Of a stretch of 64,000 bases of DNA, positions 1 to 8,232 are shown piece by piece. A model generated the notes under the pieces. The model was given only the letters and a program-made list of their open reading frames with translations. It was not told the DNA's origin and ran no database searches. The position numbers were made by a program, and so were the translations under genes. Location: the NCBI RefSeq assembly GCF_042677945.1, contig NZ_JBHUDN010000014.1. One strand, written 5' to 3'. The first letter of the stretch is position 1; each line of letters begins with the position of its first letter. This stretch comes from Haloplanus litoreus. Lineage in GTDB: Archaea; Halobacteriota; Halobacteria; Halobacteriales; Haloferacaceae.

Positions 1-631
1 CCGCCACGAGTAGCGGAACGGTGCCGATATTCGGCACCTGACCGTGCAGCGCCTGCTGAGTTTCGAGGACACCGATCTCGCGCATCACCGAGCGGAGTCC
101 CTCTCCCCAGCGTCGTGTAGTCGACTCGGCATAGTCGAACTCACTCCCATCGTCGTAGTGGAACTCATTCAATAGGCGCTCAACGGTCTCCTGCTCGAAA
201 TCGAGTCCACCCACACCCGTCTGCCTCATTCGGCTCGCGTATTGGTGGACGGTGTACTTGACGAGCGGGTCGTCCTCGAGGAGATAGAAGTAGAGCACCT
301 GTGCTTTGTCCCGGTGGTTCGTACATTGGTCAAAGATTGAGGGGAGTTTGGTGATAGCCGGCAGGTTCGAGCGAGCGGTTTTGAATCGGGAGCTAAGAAC
401 CCGATAAATCTTCTTCGAGCTGTCTCGGGTACTCCGGTCGTCATATCGTTCAGTCTCCCATCTCTCTTCGACGACCGTCCAGTCGCGGTGACGTGTATAG
501 AGCTGAGAAATCTGCTCAGCCTTATCTACCAGCAGGCCACACATCGTAAGCGCCATCGATACCTCTTTTCGAGAAAACCTCGCGTCAAGTGATGGAAGAG
601 TATCCCCTTCCCCGTCTGCACGAAGAGCCAT
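1..631 (-). CDS. BrxA-like protein (DUF1819), BREX phage-exclusion component; partial at left edge
   Basis: About 210 codons are visible; the C-terminus lies beyond the left edge. The ATG at 631 is followed by MALRADGEGD and a helical protein with segments CGLLVDKAEQISQLY, RSTRDSSKKIYRVLSSRFK and a late FEQETVERLL. This order (an early GLL-x-A helix, an Arg-rich helix, an acidic ERLL segment, then a tryptophan-containing C-terminal helix) is how I recall DUF1819/BrxA proteins, which are about 200 aa. In BREX operons brxA is normally the first gene, followed by brxB, brxC, pglX and pglZ, which would lie to the left. The gene upstream on the same strand is GmrSD/BrxU-like, which fits. The family call is by eye from weak motifs. 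A palindromic operator-like site lies about 205 bp upstream. Confidence 0.6.
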   Translation of the reverse strand, partial: MALRADGEGDTLPSLDARFSRKEVSMALTMCGLLVDKAEQISQLYTRHRDWTVVEERWETERYDDRSTRDSSKKIYRVLSSRFKTARSNLPAITKLPSIFDQCTNHRDKAQVLYFYLLEDDPLVKYTVHQYASRMRQTGVGGLDFEQETVERLLNEFHYDDGSEFDYAESTTRRWGEGLRSVMREIGVLETQQALHGQVPNIGTVPLLVA

Positions 632-835
632 TATAGGACTCCACCCAGCGGTGGCACTTATTTGATAGGGAGTATCTGAGCCGGAAAGGTGGAGTCTACC
701 GACGATGCCACGCCCCAACCTCCAAGCAACCGTTGCCGATGAGGGTACTTGCGTGCGGTGTCAGTCGTCGCTTGAATCTTTGATTCCTAGCACCCCGGGG
801 GGAGGGAGTTTGTCTGTAGCGGGCCGAGGAATCTC

Positions 836-860
836 GAACTAATGGAAGTTCTGTAAGTTC
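836..860. promoter_or_regulatory. Island palindrome, copy 1 (imperfect)
   Basis: The two arms GAACTAATGGA and TCTGTAAGTTC flank a 3-base centre and match as an inverted repeat at 8 of 11 positions. It lies 30 bases past the stop of the DUF262 gene and about 205 bases before the BrxA-like start, in the non-coding gap. It is one of seven related sites in the left 24 kb. A repressor or activator binding site is inferred. Confidence 0.6.
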
Positions 861-889
861 ACCATCTGAAACAGCCTTTTAGGAATGGA

Positions 890-3031
890 TTAGGCCGCCG
901 GGAGGGACACATTCGCTGAAATCGCTTCCTCGCTGGGGTACCATGTATGTTTATTCCGTTCAGCCAACCCAACGCTGCGAAGGCGGCCAAGGATCGAGCC
1001 GACATTGCCCCGTTCTTTCCCGGCCGATTCAGGGTTCTCGAATGGAGAATCAGGTAATGAACTCACTTGCCGGTGGATGACGCGCCTCACTGCGCCGCTC
1101 TCGTTCTCGCATAGTGCCCGGAGGACGTACCGCTCCTCGTGGGTGAGAACCTCAATTGCATCAGTCGGATTTTCGATTCCGCCGAGTCGTGTCTCGGGAG
1201 TGGGCCAGTGTTCGAACACGAAGTCGATAAGCGTCTCCTCGCGGTCCTCGATATTCTCGACTGACCACTCCTCATAGTTCTCGCCGACATCCGACTGTAC
1301 CCAGAGTTTCGAGTTCGGATATCCTTCATCACGCTTCGTTTCGAACGGAGCGTTACCCCAGCTCGAGTTCCACGACCCGCTCGCCAACGTCAGATTCCCC
1401 AACCGATCGACGTACGCCTCATATCGGGCTTCTGGGCTCGGGTAGTCTCCAGCATCTTCGAGTGGGAGTTCGTCGGGAGTCCGGGACCAGATGTGTTCGA
1501 CAGTATAGTCACTCCCCATCGCCTCTGCTAGCGAAATACTCCCCTTCTCCTTCTCCTTGGCTGCCCGATGTTGGTTGTAGAAGTAAAAGAGGTAGCGGAG
1601 GTCCTGTGAGGTAACCTTCGAGTATAGATTCGAGGACTTCAGCGAACGTCTGAACTGTGAATCATCCTCGTATCTCTTCATGATATTCGCAATCTCACTG
1701 ACCCAAACATCGAGAGGACTCTCCTCGTCAAGATCCCTTGCCCGGATGTAGAGGCTCGACTCCCCCGTATGGCTCCGGTGATTCCCAATCGAATATACCC
1801 TGAAGATGTAGGTCTCAATTGCTTTCAACAGCTCGTACCGCTCTTCGTCGTCAAAGTTGGGCCACGCTTTGAGTAAGATGGGATAGAACTTGGTTGCGTG
1901 TCGGAGCTTGTGAATGCGGTCAATCAGGTCATCGGGCCCGCCACCGCCAGTCCGGTCGAGGATGTCTGCCAGCGCTTTGAACCCGCGCTCAAGGCTGCTG
2001 GTGTAGTTGGTGATGTACTCTAAGCATTCCTCCGGGTCTTCCATCCGGAGCGTCCGCACGTGCGATTTCAATTCATCGAGGAAGGTCGGGTCGCTATGCT
2101 CTTCCGAAGTTGACCAGTCGAAGAAGGAGATGAAGTGGTATCGCTGGACTGCGTCATCGCTGATATCGCCGACATACGGGGACTCCAGCATCGTCTGGTG
2201 GTAATTATACATCTCCCCGAACTCCTGTCGAATCTGCCGGATAGCACTGTATGCTTCGCTCTCTTCCTCTGCCGCGAGATAGGCTATGCGCATCAAGAAC
2301 GACTTCGTCTTATCGAACGTGGAGAGAGATCGCCCCCGATCGTTGACGCTGTCGAAGATGAGTGTCGCTTTCTCTGGGCTGCCAGCATCGACGACATACA
2401 CCATCAATTCGAGTTCCAAGATGGTCTCCCAGAGCTGTTTGAGTTCGTTTGCAACCTCGATAGGGACAGCTTCTGGAGACTCTGTTAGCTCCGAGATGCG
2501 TTCATCGAAGAACTCCTTCGCATCGATCATCTTCCGCTGCGACGGCCGCTCCGGGTCGGGGACGTTGCGTCCGTCGAGGATTCGCTCAAGGTAGTCGTTG
2601 TCTTCCTCGTCGAGAAGCTCGAGTTGGTAGATATTATCCTCGACGTGGAGTGTCTCTCGCATCTCTTCCACGTCATCGAGGATCTCCTCTTCGTGGTCCG
2701 TCTGTGGAGCGAGGACTTCCAGTTGCTCGGTCATGGACTTTACCAGAAGTGCGAGAGATGTGAGCCGCTGCTGACCGTCAATCAGTAGATTGATTCGCTT
2801 CTCAGAGGACCCACCGTAGCTTCCATCAGTACCGCCAGTCTTCCTGTCCTTCGTCTCCTGAATGATGAACGTCCCAAAGTAGTGCTGTTTGCCTTTCGGG
2901 AGCGTGTAAAGGTCCGTCCAGAGATCATCCCACTCCAGCTCAGTCCATGAGTAATAACGCTGGTACTCAGGGACGTGGAACACCCTGCAGTCACGAGTTC
3001 CTCGAGAGACTTCTTCCCCGATTCCATACAT
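890..3031 (-). CDS. DUF262-DUF1524 protein, GmrSD/BrxU-like type IV restriction nuclease
   Basis: A 713-aa protein. The N-terminal DUF262 domain (GmrS-like, ParB/Srx fold) shows VPEYQRYYSW at residues 20-29 and the diagnostic IDGQQRLTSL near 84-93, the nucleotide-binding motif. The C-terminal DUF1524 (His-Me finger, GmrD-like) shows YTVEHIW with the catalytic His near residue 512 and a GNLTL...NSSWGNAPF segment near 545-562. A short winged-helix-like tail follows. Fused GmrSD enzymes cut modified phage DNA, and BrxU is such an enzyme paired with BREX; the neighbouring brxA-like gene supports that role here. The ATG at 3031 is the only ATG or GTG in the frame after an upstream stop, so the lead-in before the first motif is unusually short. 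Confidence 0.85.
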   Translation of the reverse strand: MYGIGEEVSRGTRDCRVFHVPEYQRYYSWTELEWDDLWTDLYTLPKGKQHYFGTFIIQETKDRKTGGTDGSYGGSSEKRINLLIDGQQRLTSLALLVKSMTEQLEVLAPQTDHEEEILDDVEEMRETLHVEDNIYQLELLDEEDNDYLERILDGRNVPDPERPSQRKMIDAKEFFDERISELTESPEAVPIEVANELKQLWETILELELMVYVVDAGSPEKATLIFDSVNDRGRSLSTFDKTKSFLMRIAYLAAEEESEAYSAIRQIRQEFGEMYNYHQTMLESPYVGDISDDAVQRYHFISFFDWSTSEEHSDPTFLDELKSHVRTLRMEDPEECLEYITNYTSSLERGFKALADILDRTGGGGPDDLIDRIHKLRHATKFYPILLKAWPNFDDEERYELLKAIETYIFRVYSIGNHRSHTGESSLYIRARDLDEESPLDVWVSEIANIMKRYEDDSQFRRSLKSSNLYSKVTSQDLRYLFYFYNQHRAAKEKEKGSISLAEAMGSDYTVEHIWSRTPDELPLEDAGDYPSPEARYEAYVDRLGNLTLASGSWNSSWGNAPFETKRDEGYPNSKLWVQSDVGENYEEWSVENIEDREETLIDFVFEHWPTPETRLGGIENPTDAIEVLTHEERYVLRALCENESGAVRRVIHRQVSSLPDSPFENPESAGKERGNVGSILGRLRSVGLAERNKHTWYPSEEAISANVSLPAA

Positions 3032-3767
3032 CGGGTGTAGCCAGTGGACACAAAATTCCTGCGGGTAGGAGAGTCAACCCAACTCGGACACCGAAATCTG
3101 GAATCACAGAACCTCGCAACGATACTGTAATCGGGGTTCAGTATGACACACCCTGCAGATGGTGGTTCGGGTACAGTATCTACCCATGTACGTCTGGTGT
3201 TGAGTCCGGTTGGGCAGATCTCTTGTCAGGAGGCGGACCGCGGCTCTGGAACTAACAGAATTTCTGTTAGTTGCTCACCAGACCCGGATTTCACTGTGGG
3301 CCGAGGAGTTACGAACCATCCACAAGGTGGCTCCTCCATCGTTCGATAGCTCGGCCATAGCTTCGACCGAATATACTGCCACACCCGAGGCAAACCCAGA
3401 ATCCAGTAGACTCCTGACGAAGTTCAGCCCTCTCACCGAACTGTTCGGGACAATACCGAGTCATATTCTTCCCACGCTGCCCGACTGCAATGGTTTGTCG
3501 TCGATGGGAGGCGTATTGGATAGGGAGAACCGCATTTGATTCGTTAACTGAACACGTATTTTTGGAACTCGTGGCTTGGCTGCATAGGGTCCGAGAGTTA
3601 CCGGCCGGGAGGGCATCGAGCGACCATTCTGTATGTCTCTTAGTAGTCACACAATACAGTATGAATTAGAAAACCGATAGACAAAGCATCCTTCTCGATC
3701 AATATATAAATATCAATTTCAATACGCTAGTTTATAGCCGGACACGAATTCTGTAAGGCTGTATCCT
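3032..3767. other. Intergenic region with perfect palindrome and promoter-like AT-rich stretch
   Basis: No convincing gene. A minus-strand frame from 3464 to 3309 would give a 51-aa protein with a CLGC motif, but nothing else supports it. The region holds the perfect palindrome at 3250-3272 and an AT-rich stretch at 3701-3720 containing AATATATAAA, a good archaeal TATA box for the gene starting at 3768. Confidence 0.5.
3250..3272. promoter_or_regulatory. Island palindrome, copy 2 (perfect 23 bp)
   Basis: AACTAACAGA and TCTGTTAGTT are exact reverse complements around ATT, so all 23 bases form a perfect palindrome. It lies 219 bases upstream of the DUF262 gene start and in no credible ORF. It is the best-formed member of the seven-site family. 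A dimeric DNA-binding protein is the likely reader. Confidence 0.75.
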
Positions 3768-4121
3768 ATGAAAGATACGACCAGCATAGAATTGGAATCG
3801 CTGTTGAGCAACCTGATTGAAGATGGAGCGGTGGCAGTGACCATCTCTGATGATTGGTCCACGTCTGGCATCGTCACAATCAGTGCATTCGGGACCTCAC
3901 TCGAGAAATTTGAGGAGCTGATGGCGAGATACGGAGAAATTGAATCTGTCGTGTTCGAGAGCGAAGAGAAGCAGTGCATCATCGAATTCGACGAGTATGC
4001 ACCATCAGCTTACGGGACGAAATTCCTGTACTCCAAGAACGGATGGAACTTCGTTGAAGAAGCGACCCCCATTACTCGCGACGAGGGAATGGAGCGTTTC
4101 CGTAGCCACGTGGTCGGATAG
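3768..4121 (+). CDS. Hypothetical 117-aa acidic protein
   Basis: Not recognised. A soluble, acidic protein of 117 aa starting MKDTTSIELESLL. Alternating hydrophobic strands (VAVTISDD, GIVTISAFG, QCIIEFDEY) suggest a small alpha/beta fold. There is no signal peptide or membrane segment. The ATG is preceded by an AT-rich stretch with AATATATAAA about 58-67 bases upstream, so transcription probably starts in this gap. The next gene, 74 bases downstream on the same strand, is also unknown, and the two may be cotranscribed. No function can be assigned. Confidence 0.7.
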   Translation: MKDTTSIELESLLSNLIEDGAVAVTISDDWSTSGIVTISAFGTSLEKFEELMARYGEIESVVFESEEKQCIIEFDEYAPSAYGTKFLYSKNGWNFVEEATPITRDEGMERFRSHVVG

Positions 4122-4195
4122 CGCCCGAATACGATTCTGGCCCTACAACAGAGAAAGGTGGTCAGGCCTCCGCCAAACAAATCGGCCATACTATC

Positions 4196-4639
4196 ATGAG
4201 TCACATACCACAGGACAATTTCGATTCAGCACATGTACCGGATTTGAACGTCGATTACGGTGAGATACACCGTCGATTGACTGAACTAGCGAAGAGCCTT
4301 GATGGGTGGAGGGTTTCGGTTGCACCATCCCCGCTATCAGTTCCTCTAATCGGGCTTGATAATGTCGGTGAAGCCGATTCCATCTTCACAGTTTCGAACC
4401 CGACTCAAGTCTGCATTTTGCCCGTTTCAGAATCCGAGTTCATTGCGTTACCATGTCAACTTCAGCCAACCTCTGCGTCAATCACCCCCAACGAGTCGAC
4501 GGGTAAGGTGGAGAAGGTGAGCACGTCGTGGATGGTTGTTGTTGGTGGCGCTGATATCGCGGAAGCATGCAAAACCCCAGAGCCGACACTGACGGGTGCA
4601 CTTGAGCGTGTGCGAGACATCTGTGAGCGGATTGAATAA
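4196..4639 (+). CDS. Hypothetical 147-aa protein
   Basis: Not recognised. It starts MSHIPQDNFDSAHVPDL and ends in a short helix (LERVRDICERIE). The middle has several beta-like segments (WRVSVAPSPL, TSWMVVVGGADIA). It is soluble with no signal or membrane helix. It follows the gene at 3768 by 74 bases and precedes a gap of about 450 bases that holds palindrome copy 3. Typical haloarchaeal acidic composition supports it being real. Confidence 0.65.
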   Translation: MSHIPQDNFDSAHVPDLNVDYGEIHRRLTELAKSLDGWRVSVAPSPLSVPLIGLDNVGEADSIFTVSNPTQVCILPVSESEFIALPCQLQPTSASITPNESTGKVEKVSTSWMVVVGGADIAEACKTPEPTLTGALERVRDICERIE

Positions 4640-5088
4640 CTGAGAGCTCTAACGCTCACCTCGGATGAGTTTCGTGTCGGGACAGGGATTCTTGAGACTG
4701 TGTTGAATCCAATTAGTGTCAGTCTATGGGCTCGTACTGACTGTCGGACTCGCTTTACTCACTCGGGGATTCCCTGCCTGTTCTGAAGTACGCTAATTGG
4801 CTATGACTGCGGTAAGTCCCTCGATTAACTAATGGAATGTTTGTTAGTTGGATAGCAGACGGGAAGCAGGAATATGACATAGCAGCACTACCGCGAGTGG
4901 GGGATAAGTTGAGCACCGAGCAAGTGGGGGGAGGGGGTACGAAAAGATGCTACGAGAAGTCGCCATAAACCCATTCTTTCGACGTGTACTCTCATAGAGA
5001 GTAGTCGGAAAACGAATTGCCCCATATCCACCCATCAGACACACCGTTCATAATGTAGGGTGCACCACGGTGTTCACCCGGTTGTCTC
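4640..5088. other. Intergenic region carrying palindrome copy 3
   Basis: No gene that I can support. The palindrome at 4827-4849 is the only structured element; it lies about 240 bases before the winged-helix gene at 5089. Confidence 0.5.
4827..4849. promoter_or_regulatory. Island palindrome, copy 3 (imperfect)
   Basis: AACTAATGGA and TTTGTTAGTT flank a 3-base centre. The outer five bases of each arm are perfectly complementary, while the inner bases combine the TGGA and TGTT variants seen in other copies. It lies upstream of the winged-helix gene at 5089, which could be the cognate regulator. Confidence 0.6.
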
Positions 5089-5700
5089 ATGGGTAGACCA
5101 AAGCAGTTCAGCTACGTCATCACGGCTATGGTAGTCATTGGTCGTTCTAAAGAATCCAGAGAGAAGTCGAGGAGATTCCTCCAAGCAGTATACGACGGAG
5201 GTGGGAAAGCCCGAACGAGTGAGATACGACAACGATCCGGGTTGAGTCGTTCAGATATAAAATACCGGTATGAGTCGCTGGAGGAGAAGGGACTAATCTC
5301 AATCGCATACGATGAGGAGGGCGTTGCAGGACCCAACGAGTCCGCTCAGAAGATTGCCATTCTCACAGACCTTGCCTGCGAGGAGATTGAAAACAAAGGG
5401 CTGCTTCAGGGTGGACACTACCAACCAGAAAATGCCACACGTGACGTTGACGAGTTAGCAGCACAAGTGGACACGCTCACAAAGCGTGTCAGGGCCCAAG
5501 AAGAGCAAATCGAACAGCTACAGAGATACATCACCGAGACCGTGTATCGGAATATCAGTATGTTACGGTGGTCCATTGCTCGTCTCGAAATCGCGGTCGA
5601 AACGGATGATCGGCCGTTGGATTCACTTGACCCCAGCGAGCGAATATCGGCACTCAAGCAACGTGTCAAGGAATTTGAAGTCGACCACGTAACCAAGTGA
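5089..5700 (+). CDS. Winged-helix DNA-binding protein with C-terminal coiled coil
   Basis: A 203-aa protein. Residues 20-90 read as a winged helix (ARTSEIRQRSGLSRSDIKYR as helix-turn-helix, then YESLEEKGLISIAYDEEG as wing). Residues 125-155 form a coiled coil (AAQVDTLTKRVRAQEEQIEQL), a likely dimerisation segment, followed by a further helix. An internal ATG at 5131 (MVVIGRSKES) is an alternative start that would remove a non-conserved-looking leader. This is the only stand-alone DNA-binding regulator near most of the island palindromes, so it is a candidate to bind them; that is inference from position and dimeric architecture only. Confidence 0.75.
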   Translation: MGRPKQFSYVITAMVVIGRSKESREKSRRFLQAVYDGGGKARTSEIRQRSGLSRSDIKYRYESLEEKGLISIAYDEEGVAGPNESAQKIAILTDLACEEIENKGLLQGGHYQPENATRDVDELAAQVDTLTKRVRAQEEQIEQLQRYITETVYRNISMLRWSIARLEIAVETDDRPLDSLDPSERISALKQRVKEFEVDHVTK

Positions 5701-5758
5701 GGAGGTTGGTACAACCGGAGCAAGAGCGATTGAGTGGGTCGTGCGCTATGTATAAAGT

Positions 5759-5781
5759 CGGTAATGGAATCTCTATTAGTG
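5759..5781. promoter_or_regulatory. Island palindrome, copy 4, between TATA box and start codon
   Basis: The left arm reads CGGTAATGGA and the right arm TCTATTAGTG. The site ends one base before the ATG at 5782, and a TATA-like TATGTATAAA lies at about 5747-5756, the right spacing for a leaderless transcript. A protein bound here would cover the transcription start, so repression is the natural reading. Confidence 0.6.
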
Positions 5782-6231
5782 ATGGCATTCACCCCTCCTA
5801 ATCGAATCAAGCGACTGCATATCGACAGTAAAAATCCAGAGAACAACACAGGACTCGCTTTTCAGAATACACGGTTATATCGTAATGCGGGCTACAGCGT
5901 CGGTACCGATGTGAAGGTGGTCGGAGTTGGTGGGGTTCTCGTACTGGCTTCGAAACAAGTTGACGATGGTCAGCTATTGGAACTCATGTCGATTCTCTCT
6001 GCATCGGACGGAGGCGGTATGGGAGAGTCAGTGACTACGAGGGTCCGTTCCTCTGGTGATAATGGAATGGAAATCACCGTGACGCGACCTGCCCGGTCAG
6101 TTGGTCTTCTCAGGAATCAGAAGATGCAACCGAGAAGCTTCGGCAGGGATTCTGGACTGATTATTTTGATTCCGGAAAACGTCGATACTAGGCCAGTGGA
6201 AAAAGCGGTATCGATGGTCTTCGACGAATGA
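5782..6231 (+). CDS. Hypothetical 149-aa protein
   Basis: I chose the ATG at 5782 (MAFTPPNRIKRL) over in-frame upstream codons because a TATA box sits about 27 bases before it, as expected for a leaderless haloarchaeal gene. Two segments, NAGYSVGTDVKVVGVGGVLVL and RDSGLIILIPENV, resemble the swapped-hairpin strands of AbrB/SpoVT-like proteins, but this is weak. It is soluble with no catalytic motif recognised. The island palindrome overlaps its promoter, so it is probably repressed by the same regulator as the defence genes nearby. Confidence 0.65.
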   Translation: MAFTPPNRIKRLHIDSKNPENNTGLAFQNTRLYRNAGYSVGTDVKVVGVGGVLVLASKQVDDGQLLELMSILSASDGGGMGESVTTRVRSSGDNGMEITVTRPARSVGLLRNQKMQPRSFGRDSGLIILIPENVDTRPVEKAVSMVFDE

Positions 6232-6287
6232 CGGCGTGTCGCACGCCGACCGTATTGTTGTAGAAAGACTCTGCCTCTTCTAAGGGA

Positions 6288-6662
6288 TCACACCTGTCCT
6301 ACGGAGAGCTTCTTTCGCTCCCACCCGGGCGGATCGCGGCGACTGTGCACCGAGCCGTTCCACTGGTGGCATCGCGCGAACTCGATGAGATGCTCGAGCT
6401 GCTTCCGGCGAACGTACGTCTCACGCGTCAGAGAGGGATGTAGCGGAGGTGAGTCCAATTCAACCGACTGAATCACTGTCTCAAGATATTCATCGACTGA
6501 GAGCAACGCGTACATCTCGCGAGGATACCGAACCGGGAATTCGCTGTAGCTGAGCTCCCGGGCCGTTTCAATTTCCTCTCGCGCCCGGAGGAGTGCATCA
6601 CGAATTGCCTTGTCGAGCTCGTCTAATTCAGGCTTGCTATCTTCTGGCATTACAGCCGTCAA
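6288..6662 (-). CDS. Hypothetical 124-aa protein
   Basis: Not recognised. A helical N-terminus (LDELDKAIRDALLRAREEIE) is followed by YPREMYALLSVDEYLETVIQSVEL and a basic C-terminus with CHQW and a run of Arg/Lys. The start may be the second Met (6650, MPEDSKPEL). It converges on the 5782 gene, with 56 bases between their stop codons. The upstream 600 bases are non-coding with inverted repeats. Confidence 0.55.
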   Translation of the reverse strand: MTAVMPEDSKPELDELDKAIRDALLRAREEIETARELSYSEFPVRYPREMYALLSVDEYLETVIQSVELDSPPLHPSLTRETYVRRKQLEHLIEFARCHQWNGSVHSRRDPPGWERKKLSVGQV

Positions 6663-7272
6663 GAAGGTACGTCCGGCTAAGCACTTATCTCAAGACCCTA
6701 TGAGCAGTGTTCAGCAGAAGTCGGGAGAGTGCCTCCGACCTCAAGGAGCGGGCGAGTGCGATGGGGTACTCTACAGAGCGGGAGGCCCTCTCTTGTCCCT
6801 GTCTCCAAAGCAATTCAAGCGGGGTCATAACACCGGTTGTAGCCGAGGCGGTACCAACAGTAGCGGTAGGTGTTGGTAGCAATCCAACCTACCAGTGTTG
6901 GTAGGCGGGGTCGAGGGTGAGATGGTTGTAGCACCCCGGGGGGAACCCCTATGGGTGGTAGACCCCGGGCTAACCGAGAGAGTCTAGTAAGGTATTACAG
7001 AGAGAGGTCAGCTAGGTTTTGACTTTATTTCTTACTTTGGAGGGCTGAACCGGTGAGTTGCTACCAAATTCCCGCCAATCTGTCCTGCCAACATTGGTAG
7101 GTTGGCAGGTTGTGGTAGTTCACCGCTGCTGAAGGGGCCTCGGCCCCCGCTTCAGCGTCTCTACTGTATATTATCCTACGAATTGTGCGTATATAGCCTT
7201 CGTGGTGAGCCTGTCTTGCCGAGGTAGTCAGCTCTCACCTATGGTGGGAGAATAATACTGGAGTTATATCCG
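6663..7272. repeat. Non-coding region with TTGGTAG-type repeats and hairpins
   Basis: No credible gene in 600 bases. TTGGTAG occurs at about 6873, 6898 and 7094, with its complement CTACCAA near 7062 and related CTACCA or TACCAA forms near 6852 and 6889. They form overlapping inverted repeats: CCTACCA/TGGTAGG at about 6887-6905, CCTGCCAAC/GTTGGCAGG at 7084-7109, and a GC-rich hairpin GCTGAAGGGGCC/GGCCCCCGCTTCAGC at 7128-7156. Possible roles are a structured RNA, a replication or partition site, or decayed mobile DNA. No cdc6/orc gene is near. Confidence 0.5.
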
Positions 7273-8025
7273 TCACACCACGAGCATATACTCGAAGGCT
7301 TGAAGGTGACTTCGGCCACTATCCGTGATCTCGACCAGTGTCCGTCGTCCAACGGTTTCGAGCGTGATGTACCCCTTCTCTTCGAGTGGATTGGTGACCC
7401 GAGCTTCGAGCGTTCGGTACTTCCCGCGCCGGCTCTCCGTCTCGGATTTCTCGATGAAGGGGAGTGACTCTCGCTGACCAAGGTCAATCAACTCGCTCTT
7501 CGAGAGCGGCCCGTCATCGCGTAGGGCCTGAAGGATTCTGATGTGTTCGGTTGTCGGTTGCTCTACTGGGTACGCAGGGAGGGCGAAGGTTTCCTTGATT
7601 CCTTTCGACAGGGGCTCCTGCCCGTCGAACTTGTACTCCTCCGCCCGCACGTAGTACGGAGTAGCCCCTTCAGCCATGCAGGCAATCATCCCGCCGATAG
7701 CCATCACCTTCGACCCGGATGCGAGATTGACGTAGACCTGATGCTCCGCGTTCTCCCGGATGAGTCGTGCCACGGTCCCGATTGAATCGTAGAGTGAGAA
7801 GATGTCGGCTTCACGACTCTCGACAGTCACACCTGCTTCCCGGAGATCTTCGCGCACTTGGTCGTGGTACGGAGGGCGCTCTTCGTCATCACGGTAATCA
7901 ATCAGCACCGCGCGGTCCGCCTTCTGATTCAGAGTCGGGAGGAGGATCCGCTCGTACTCGTACCCCAGCGGGGCGATATGGACGCGCTCGACGACATCCA
8001 TCTCCCGGCTTTGCCCATCTTTCAT
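7273..8025 (-). CDS. CARF-like sensor with winged helix (HFX_2341/DUF6293-like regulator)
   Basis: A 250-aa protein. Residues 10-150 fit a CARF Rossmann-like domain: VHIAPLGYEYERILLPTL at the first strand, KADRAVLIDY, and VYVNLASGSKVMAIGGMIAC, whose N-x-x-S-G-S-K loop is the typical ligand-binding turn. Residues 165-250 form a winged helix (ILQALRDDGPLSKSELIDL, then EEKGYITLETVGRRTLVEIT). Proteins of this type usually sense cyclic nucleotides and are known from CRISPR and other defence loci, but no CRISPR genes are in the window. It diverges from the nuclease/HerA operon across a 207-bp region with two inverted repeats, so it probably regulates itself and that operon. MDVVERV at 8001 is an alternative start. 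Confidence 0.8.
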   Translation of the reverse strand: MKDGQSREMDVVERVHIAPLGYEYERILLPTLNQKADRAVLIDYRDDEERPPYHDQVREDLREAGVTVESREADIFSLYDSIGTVARLIRENAEHQVYVNLASGSKVMAIGGMIACMAEGATPYYVRAEEYKFDGQEPLSKGIKETFALPAYPVEQPTTEHIRILQALRDDGPLSKSELIDLGQRESLPFIEKSETESRRGKYRTLEARVTNPLEEKGYITLETVGRRTLVEITDSGRSHLQAFEYMLVV

Positions 8026-8061
8026 ACTCTACACTCTCGGTTATGTCATTAATACCAATTG

Positions 8062-8078
8062 TGACGATACAGTCGTCA
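8062..8078. promoter_or_regulatory. Inverted repeat in divergent promoter region (TGACGA / TCGTCA)
   Basis: TGACGA and TCGTCA are exact complements around a 5-base centre, 37 bases upstream of the CARF-HTH start. Likely operator for the divergent CARF-HTH gene and the nuclease operon. Confidence 0.5.
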
Positions 8079-8098
8079 ATGTCGTTACTGTCGGCATA

Positions 8099-8118
8099 AT
8101 TGTTAATGTTCTAACAAT
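8099..8118. promoter_or_regulatory. Inverted repeat in divergent promoter region (ATTGTTA / TAACAAT)
   Basis: Two perfect 7-base arms around a 6-base centre, on the operon side of the divergent gap. AT-rich, and it may overlap the core promoter of the PLD/P-loop gene. Different from the island palindrome. Confidence 0.5.
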
Positions 8119-8232
8119 CAATCACCGCAACATGGCCGCGTCAGGGAAGCAGAGACCTCCCACCCAGTTTGGAGGATGGGTCTGGTCGGCTCGCAGATTG
8201 TCTGTAGCCGTCCTAAGTGGCCGGAGGTAAAC

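Noticed and set aside
788..6944. A 16-base identical string at 788-803 and 6929-6944 (TAGCACCCCGGGGGGA).
   Set aside because: A match of this length is expected by chance about once in a window this size, and it is low-complexity C/G; there is no further similarity around it.
7128..7156. GC-rich hairpin as a terminator of the CARF-HTH gene.
   Set aside because: It is about 120 bases past the stop and has no T-run; archaeal terminators rely on T-tracts.
7273..8025. CRISPR locus suggested by the CARF protein.
   Set aside because: No cas genes and no regularly spaced repeats are visible anywhere in the window.
8176..8232. Start of the PLD/ATPase gene at ATG 8176.
   Set aside because: The purine-rich element directly abuts that ATG, while GGAGGT is well spaced before ATG 8233.
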